A stretch of 64,000 bases of DNA from JANSWY01 sp965228955. GTDB taxonomy: Bacteria; Bacteroidota; Bacteroidia; Cytophagales; Cyclobacteriaceae. The position numbers and the translations under genes were made by a program. Positions 44,537-52,200 of the stretch are shown piece by piece; the first letter of the stretch is position 1; every line of letters starts with the position of its first letter. The notes beneath the pieces were generated by a model, which was not told the origin of the DNA, ran no database searches, and saw only the letters and a list, made by a program, of their open reading frames with translations. Location: positions 62,001-126,000 of the forward strand of contig OZ245848.1 of assembly GCA_965228955.1 (NCBI GenBank). Reading direction: 5' to 3'.

Positions 44537-45193
44537 CTAGTGACAGGCTTTGTTGTACTTCTTTAGTTTGTAGTAATTGTAAGGTAGTGGTGTAATAAAA
44601 CCAACCACTAATGCCGGTACCAGAGCAAACCAATACATTGGATCATCAAATGCTGCTTTACCTCCGGTAATCATAAAGTCTGTAGAGGTCATAGCCAATT
44701 CCATTCCTACCATAGAAATGAAAGACATTCCAAAGGCAGTCTTAAAAGCTAACCCCCAACCAAATGACTCCCGCGATTTCAAAATCACAGTTTCCAATAG
44801 TATGGAAGTGCAGAGTCCAGCAATTATTGCAAGAACCATTTGCCAAACCATTGGTGTAGAAGGATAGTACGCTTGTAAGAAAAAGACCATTCCAAAATCT
44901 CCAATTGAGCAACCAATAAGGCAATTTAAGGTGTTGAATGACGCCCGGTTCCATAATTTAAAGTCATTCCAAAATCCAGCTTTTTCCTGATTAAGAATGC
45001 TATACCCTGCTTCGTGCAATAGCTTGTTGATATGCACATTGGAAATGTTATCGCCGGAAACTGTTAGTCTCTTTACCGAGGGTTCTAAATCAACCTCCCA
45101 GGATTTTATTTGATTATCTCCATCCAGAATTGGTGTTACCCTGTCAACGCACCCCTGGCAATGCAGATCGGTATCAACTGTAATTGTTTTCAT
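44537..45193 (-). CDS. HMA domain fused to DUF4396 membrane protein
   Basis: I start at the ATG read from 45193 (MKTITVDTDLHCQGC); an earlier in-frame ATG at 45217 adds eight residues. The 218-residue protein has an N-terminal HMA domain with metal pair C12/C15 (HCQGC) and a four-helix DUF4396 domain, with WNRASFNTLNCLIGCSIGDFG, ILLETVILKS, MSFISMVGMELAMTSTDFM and PLPYNYYKLKKYNKACH. Conserved Cys, Met and His in the helices suggest soft-metal binding or transport. Position after the HMA-AraC regulator supports copper handling. Confidence 0.88.
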   Translation of the reverse strand: MKTITVDTDLHCQGCVDRVTPILDGDNQIKSWEVDLEPSVKRLTVSGDNISNVHINKLLHEAGYSILNQEKAGFWNDFKLWNRASFNTLNCLIGCSIGDFGMVFFLQAYYPSTPMVWQMVLAIIAGLCTSILLETVILKSRESFGWGLAFKTAFGMSFISMVGMELAMTSTDFMITGGKAAFDDPMYWFALVPALVVGFITPLPYNYYKLKKYNKACH

Positions 45194-45221
45194 GATACAA
45201 ATGAAAATGGTTTTCAATTAC

Positions 45222-45236
45222 AATTGTTACACAATT
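45222..45236. repeat. Palindrome upstream of the HMA-DUF4396 gene
   Basis: AATTGT-TAC-ACAATT is a perfect 6-3-6 inverted repeat, about 30 bp before the ATG at 45193 and 22 bp after the regulator's stop. A plausible operator site. Confidence 0.4.
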
Positions 45237-45258
45237 ATTGAAGAGTTGTGCGAAATGT

Positions 45259-45828
45259 TTACCCGGCACCCAGATTTGAGTCGATTGGTTTTCTTAGGTT
45301 TGCGTGTTGTTTTTTGAATTCTGATGGAGTCATTCCAGTATTTTTTTTGAATTGATTAGAAAGGTGTTGCACACTGCTGTAACCAAGTTTGTAACTGATC
45401 TCACTTAAAGAGAGCTGATCATATGTGATTAACTCCTTGATCCTTTCGATCTTTTGAAGAATAATAAATCGCTCTATTGTAATTCCTTCTACTGACGAGA
45501 AAAGACTGCTTATACTACTATATTCTTTTCCAATTTCTTTCTCTAAGTAATCAGAGTACTTCGAGGACATTGCATTGTCATTATGAATACTTTGAATAAT
45601 TAAAGTCTTGATCCTCTCAATGGTTTTGCTCGTTTTATCTTCTAGCAATTCGAACCCTCTATTTATAAGTCGATCGGAAAGTTTGTTTTTTTGATCATCC
45701 GTGATACTCTCAATTTCTACTCGCCCTAGTTCCACATTCTCAAAATCAATATTCAAATCAGAGAGTTCTTTTTCCACCGCTTCAATACAGCGGTTACAAA
45801 CCATGTTTTTGATCCTTAATTCAACCAT
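45259..45828 (-). CDS. AraC-family regulator with N-terminal HMA-like metal-binding domain
   Basis: The 189-residue protein joins an HMA-like domain (1-65; ELRIKNMVCNRCIEAVEKEL with C11 and C14) to an AraC double HTH (about 90-175; SLSEISYKLGYSSVQHLSNQFKKNTGMTPSEFKK). This makes a one-component sensor that could read cytosolic copper directly. It is the first gene of the metal cluster on the minus strand. Such fusions are known beside copper genes in Bacteroidota. The ion is inferred, not shown. Confidence 0.9.
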   Translation of the reverse strand: MVELRIKNMVCNRCIEAVEKELSDLNIDFENVELGRVEIESITDDQKNKLSDRLINRGFELLEDKTSKTIERIKTLIIQSIHNDNAMSSKYSDYLEKEIGKEYSSISSLFSSVEGITIERFIILQKIERIKELITYDQLSLSEISYKLGYSSVQHLSNQFKKNTGMTPSEFKKQHANLRKPIDSNLGAG

Positions 45829-46202
45829 AATTCAATAATATAATAATGCTCAACAAAGTTCAAATTGGAGCTAGATTCGTGTTTTGTAAGTGCTTGATTT
45901 TCTTGATATCAGCTGAATACCCCCAATTTTTCGATGAACATCAATGAAGTGACGATTACGCGTTTTTTTAGTATATTAAGTCTCCTTACTTTTAACTTTC
46001 TATAGTTTCGACTACTACAGCTACATTCTAATACACGTATTTGACAGGCAAAAATGAAGAGCCTATTAACTAATCTTGATTGTATTAGTTAGGATTAAAA
46101 CACTTCGGACAGGGATACATTTTGACGGCTACATAAACGTGAATGCTCAAGTTTTTGCCATTTAAAAACATTAATTCTATTACACACTAAATAGATTTTG
46201 TC
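45829..46202. other. Divergent intergenic region between the metal cluster and the repeat-protein operon
   Basis: This AT-rich gap of 374 bases has no gene I can support. It holds an 8-bp inverted repeat (46067-46091) and a near-match -7 element TAGTTTCG around 46003-46010. No exact TAnnTTTG is present on either strand, so regulation may need an activator or an alternative sigma factor. Confidence 0.55.
46067..46091. repeat. 8-bp inverted repeat upstream of the giant repeat-protein gene
   Basis: TAACTAAT-N9-ATTAGTTA is perfect in both arms and lies about 110 bp before the ATG at 46203. It may be an operator or a leader hairpin. Confidence 0.5.
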
Positions 46203-49200
46203 ATGAAGGGATTGAATCGCCAGTTAATTTTTAAAGCTACCCTATTCGCAATTTTTCTATTCACCGTTTTGTTCAATGCTAATTCGCAAGAGTATTCAGC
46301 AGGGATCAATACAGAAAGCCCAAACCCCAATGCGGTTTTACATTTGGTGTCTCCAAATAATAACCAGGGTTTAATGGTTCCAAAACTAACCACCGCTCAG
46401 AGGAATGCCTTGAGTTCCAGTCTTGGTGCAGGTGATAATGGACTCATGATTTATGATAGTGAATTGGACCTGTTTTATTTTTGGAGTAACCCAAATTGGA
46501 TTGCCATTTCCACTACAAGCGCTCAGAACCTATCACTAGTTGGTTCGGTGCTTTCAATAGATGGAGGAAACAGTGTCGACTTATCAAGTGCAGAAACGGA
46601 CCCTACAGTTCCAGACAATATTAAAGATGGAATTGATTTTACAGAATTAACATCAGTACCAACAGGATTGGCCGATGGTGATGATGTGGATGATGCGGAT
46701 GCAGATCCGACTAACGAAATCGAATTACCTTCACAGACAGGTGCAGATGCTGGATTGTTCTTACAAGCTGACGGTACAGGTGGTGTCAGTTACGTTTCTG
46801 CAAGTGTCACAGAGGTAGATGGCGATCCTACCAATGAGATTGAGCTTCCTACTCAGACTGCTTCGGATGCAGGACTTTTTCTACAAGCAGATGGAGCTGG
46901 AAATGTAAGTTATGTAGCAGATAATGTTAATGACGCAGATGCAGATGCAACTAATGAGATTGAATTACCAACTCAAACAGGAGCTGATGCCGGTTTATAC
47001 CTTCAGGCTGATGGTACCGGAGGAGTTTCATATGCCACAGTTGTAACTTCAGAAGTAGATGGCGATCCTACTAATGAGATAGAGTTACCAACCCAAACTG
47101 GCGCAGATGCCGGATCATATTTACAAGCTGATGGAGCCGGAAATGTGAGTTATGTGGCGATCAATGTTGATGATGCGGATGCAGATGCTACAAATGAAAT
47201 AGAGTTGCCTACCCAAACCGGAGCAGATGCTGGTTTGTATTTACAAGCTGACGGGTCTGGGGGTGTTGCATATGCCTCAGTAGTTGCCACAGAGGTCGAT
47301 GGAGACCCAACCAATGAGATAGAACTTCCCACACAAACAGGGACAGATGCAGGTCTTTTCCTACAAGCTGATGGAGCTGGTAACGTAAGTTATGCTTCTG
47401 AAGCAGATGGTGATCCAACCAATGAGATCGAATTGCCAACACAAAGTGGTACAGATGCGGGACTGTTTTTGCAAGCAGATGGGGCAGGGGGAGTTAGTTA
47501 TCAAGCTGCAGGTGGTTCGCAGGATTTAGATTTCACAGCAGGTGTTATCTCACTTTCATCCGACCCAACACCAACTACAATAGACTTAAGTGCCTATGAT
47601 ACTAATGCTTCGGATGATATTACTTCAGCTGACTTAGGAACAGGAGTTGGACAGGTGCTTTCATTTGGAACAGCGAATACGTTACCAGCATTAGATGGAA
47701 GTGCCTTAACGAATTTGCCAGATCAATTACCAACCCAAACAGGGAATGCAGGCTTCTTCTTAACCACAGATGGAACAACAGCAAGTTGGGCTTCTTCAAT
47801 TGATACCGATGATCAGGATCTTGATTTTACAGCAGGAGTTATTTCTATATCAGGCGATCCTACACCGACAACTATAGACTTAAGTGCCTACGATACTAAT
47901 GCTTCGGATGACATTACTTCCGCAGATTTAGGAACTGGAGTAGGACAAGTACTATCTTTTGGAACCGCTAATACCTTACCGGCATTAGATGGTAGCGCCT
48001 TAACGAATCTGCCAGACCAGTTACCAACTCAAACAGGGAATGCAGGCTTCTTTTTGACCACAGATGGAACAACAGCAAGTTGGGTCTCTTCAATTGATAC
48101 GGATGATCAGGATCTTGATTTTACAGCAGGAGTTATTTCTATATCAGGCGATCCTACACCGACAACTATAGACTTAAGTGCCTATGATACTAATGCTTCG
48201 GATGATATTACTTCAGCTGACTTAGGAACAGGAGTTGGACAGGTGCTTTCATTTGGAACAGCGAATACGTTACCAGCATTAGATGGAAGTGCCTTAACGA
48301 ATTTGCCAGATCAATTACCAACCCAAACAGGGAATGCAGGCTTCTTCTTAACCACAGATGGAACAACAGCAAGTTGGGCTTCTTCAATTGATACCGATGA
48401 TCAGGATCTTGATTTTACAGCAGGAGTTATTTCTATATCAGGCGATCCTACACCGACAACTATAGACTTAAGTGCCTACGATACTAATGCTTCGGATGAC
48501 ATTACTTCCGCAGATTTAGGAACAGGTGTAGGCCAAGTACTTTCTTTTGGAACCGCTAATACCTTACCAGCACTAGACGGTAGTGCTTTAACGAATCTTC
48601 CAGATCAGTTACCAGTGCAAACAGGAAACACAGGTTTCTACTTAACTACAGATGGAACAGTGGCAAGCTGGGCAGCCGCTCCGGATCAACAAGATTTATC
48701 CTTTACAGCAGGAGTTATATCCATCACAGGCGATCCAACCCCAACTACGGTTGACTTAAGTGCATATGACACCAATGCGTCGGACGATATTACAACAGCA
48801 GATTTAGGAACAGGTGTAGGCCAAGTACTATCTTTTGGAACCGCTAATACCTTACCGGCACTAGACGGTAGTGCATTAACGAATTTGCCTGATCAGTTAC
48901 CACTACAAACAGGGAACACCGGCTTTTACTTAACCACAGATGGAACAGTAGCAAGCTGGGCAGCCGCTCCGGATCAGCAGGATTTATCTTTTACAGCAGG
49001 AGTTATATCCATCACAGGCGATCCAACCCCAACCACAGTTGACTTAAGTGCTTATGATACCAATGCGTCGGACGATATTACAACAGCAGATTTAGGAACA
49101 GGTGTAGGCCAAGTGCTTTCTTTTGGAACCGCGAATACCTTACCAGCATTAGATGGTAGTGCTTTAACGAATTTGCCTGATCAGTTACCAGTGCAAACAG

Positions 49201-52200
49201 GAAACACAGGTTTCTACTTAACTACAGATGGAACAGTAGCAAGCTGGGCAGCCGCTCCGGATCAGCAGGATTTATCTTTTACAGCAGGAGTTATATCCAT
49301 CACAGGCGATCCAACCCCAACCACAGTTGACTTAAGTGCTTATGATACCAATGCGTCGGACGATATTACAACAGCAGATTTAGGAACAGGTGTAGGCCAA
49401 GTGCTTTCTTTTGGAACCGCTAATACCTTACCAGCATTAGACGGTAGTGCTTTAACGAATTTGCCTGATCAGTTACCAGTGCAAACAGGAAACACAGGTT
49501 TCTACTTAACTACAGATGGAACAGTAGCAAGCTGGGCAGCCGCTCCGGATCAGCAGGATTTATCTTTTACAGCAGGAGTTATATCCATCACAGGCGATCC
49601 AACCCCAACTACAGTTGACTTAAGTGCATATGACACCAATGCCTCGGACGATATTACAACAGCAGATTTAGGAACAGGAGTTGGCCAAGTGCTTTCTTTT
49701 GGAACCGCGAATACCTTACCAGCATTAGATGGTAGTGCTTTAACGAATTTGCCTGATCAGCTACCACTACAAACAGGGAACACTGGCTTTTACTTAACCA
49801 CAGATGGAACGGTAGCAAGCTGGGCAGTCGCTCCGGATCAACAAGATTTATCCTTTACGGCAGGTGTTATATCCATCACAGGCGATCCAACCCCAACTAC
49901 GGTTGACTTAAGTGCATATGACACCAATGCCTCGGACGATATTACAACAGCAGATTTAGGAACAGGAGTTGGACAAGTTCTTTCATTTGGAACCGCGAAT
50001 ACCTTACCAGCACTAGACGGTAGTGCATTAACGAATTTGCCTGATCAGTTACCAGTGCAAACAGGAAACACAGGTTTCTACTTAACTACAGATGGAACAG
50101 TAGCAAGCTGGGCAGCCGCTCCGGATCAGCAGGATTTATCTTTTACAGCAGGAGTTATATCCATCACAGGCGATCCAACCCCAACCACAGTTGACTTAAG
50201 TGCTTATGATACCAATGCGTCGGACGATATTACAACAGCAGATTTAGGAACAGGTGTAGGCCAAGTACTTTCTTTTGGAACCGCGAATACCTTACCAGCA
50301 CTAGACGGTAGTGCTTTAACGAATCTTCCAGATCAGTTACCAGTGCAAACAGGAAACACAGGTTTCTACTTAACTACAGATGGAACAGTGGCAAGCTGGG
50401 CAGCCGCTCCGGATCAACAAGATTTATCCTTTACAGCAGGAGTTATATCCATCACAGGCGATCCAACCCCAACTACGGTTGACTTAAGTGCATATGACAC
50501 CAATGCGTCGGACGATATTACAACAGCAGATTTAGGAACAGGTGTAGGCCAAGTACTATCTTTTGGAACCGCTAATACCTTACCGGCACTAGACGGTAGT
50601 GCATTAACGAATTTGCCTGATCAGTTACCACTACAAACAGGGAACACCGGCTTTTACTTAACCACAGATGGAACAGTAGCAAGCTGGGCAGCCGCTCCGG
50701 ATCAGCAGGATTTATCTTTTACAGCAGGAGTTATATCCATCACAGGCGATCCAACCCCAACCACAGTTGACTTAAGTGCTTATGATACCAATGCGTCGGA
50801 CGATATTACAACAGCAGATTTAGGAACAGGTGTAGGCCAAGTACTTTCTTTTGGAACCGCTAATACCTTACCAGCACTAGACGGTAGTGCTTTAACGAAT
50901 CTTCCAGATCAGTTACCAGTGCAAACAGGAAACACAGGTTTCTACTTAACTACAGATGGAACAGTGGCAAGCTGGGCAGCCGCTCCGGATCAACAAGATT
51001 TATCCTTTACAGCAGGAGTTATATCCATCACAGGCGATCCAACCCCAACTACGGTTGACTTAAGTGCATATGACACCAATGCGTCGGACGATATTACAAC
51101 AGCAGATTTAGGAACAGGTGTAGGCCAAGTACTATCTTTTGGAACCGCTAATACCTTACCGGCACTAGACGGTAGTGCATTAACGAATTTGCCTGATCAG
51201 TTACCACTACAAACAGGGAACACCGGCTTTTACTTAACCACAGATGGAACAGTAGCAAGCTGGGCAGCCGCTCCGGATCAGCAGGATTTATCTTTTACAG
51301 CAGGAGTTATATCCATCACAGGCGATCCAACCCCAACCACAGTTGACTTAAGTGCTTATGATACCAATGCGTCGGACGATATTACAACAGCAGATTTAGG
51401 AACAGGTGTAGGCCAAGTGCTTTCTTTTGGAACCGCGAATACCTTACCAGCATTAGATGGTAGTGCTTTAACGAATTTGCCTGATCAGTTACCAGTGCAA
51501 ACAGGAAACACAGGTTTCTACTTAACTACAGATGGAACAGTAGCAAGCTGGGCAGCCGCTCCGGATCAGCAGGATTTATCTTTTACAGCAGGAGTTATAT
51601 CCATCACAGGCGATCCAACCCCAACCACAGTTGACTTAAGTGCTTATGATACCAATGCGTCGGACGATATTACAACAGCAGATTTAGGAACAGGTGTAGG
51701 CCAAGTGCTTTCTTTTGGAACCGCTAATACCTTACCAGCATTAGACGGTAGTGCTTTAACGAATTTGCCTGATCAGTTACCAGTGCAAACAGGAAATACA
51801 GGTTTCTACTTAACTACAGATGGAACAGTGGCAAGCTGGGCAGCCGCCCCAGATCAGCAGGATTTATCCTTTACAGCAGGCGTGATTTCCATTACGGGCG
51901 ATCCTACACCAACCACAATAGACTTAAGTGCATATGACACCAATGCCTCGGACGATATTACAACAGCAGATTTAGGAACAGGAGTTGGCCAAGTGCTTTC
52001 TTTTGGAACCGCGAATACCTTACCGGCATTAGATGGTAGTGCTTTAACGAATTTGCCTGCTGAGGCCAAAGCTGATGATTTGATTACGTTAAGTGGTTTA
52101 GCTGCAAATTCCACGGACCTGGGTGCATTTGGAGGGACTACCATTACAGATGCAAATACAATTTTTGGGGCACTTCAAGAGCTTGAAAATGCAGTTGAGG

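Noticed and set aside
46187..46393. Minus-strand open frame at the start of the giant gene
   Set aside because: It is antisense to the signal peptide and head of the giant protein and has no independent support.
47523..52058. Regularly spaced repeats that could suggest a CRISPR array
   Set aside because: The 288/294-bp units are fully coding, in frame and without variable spacers; they are protein repeats.
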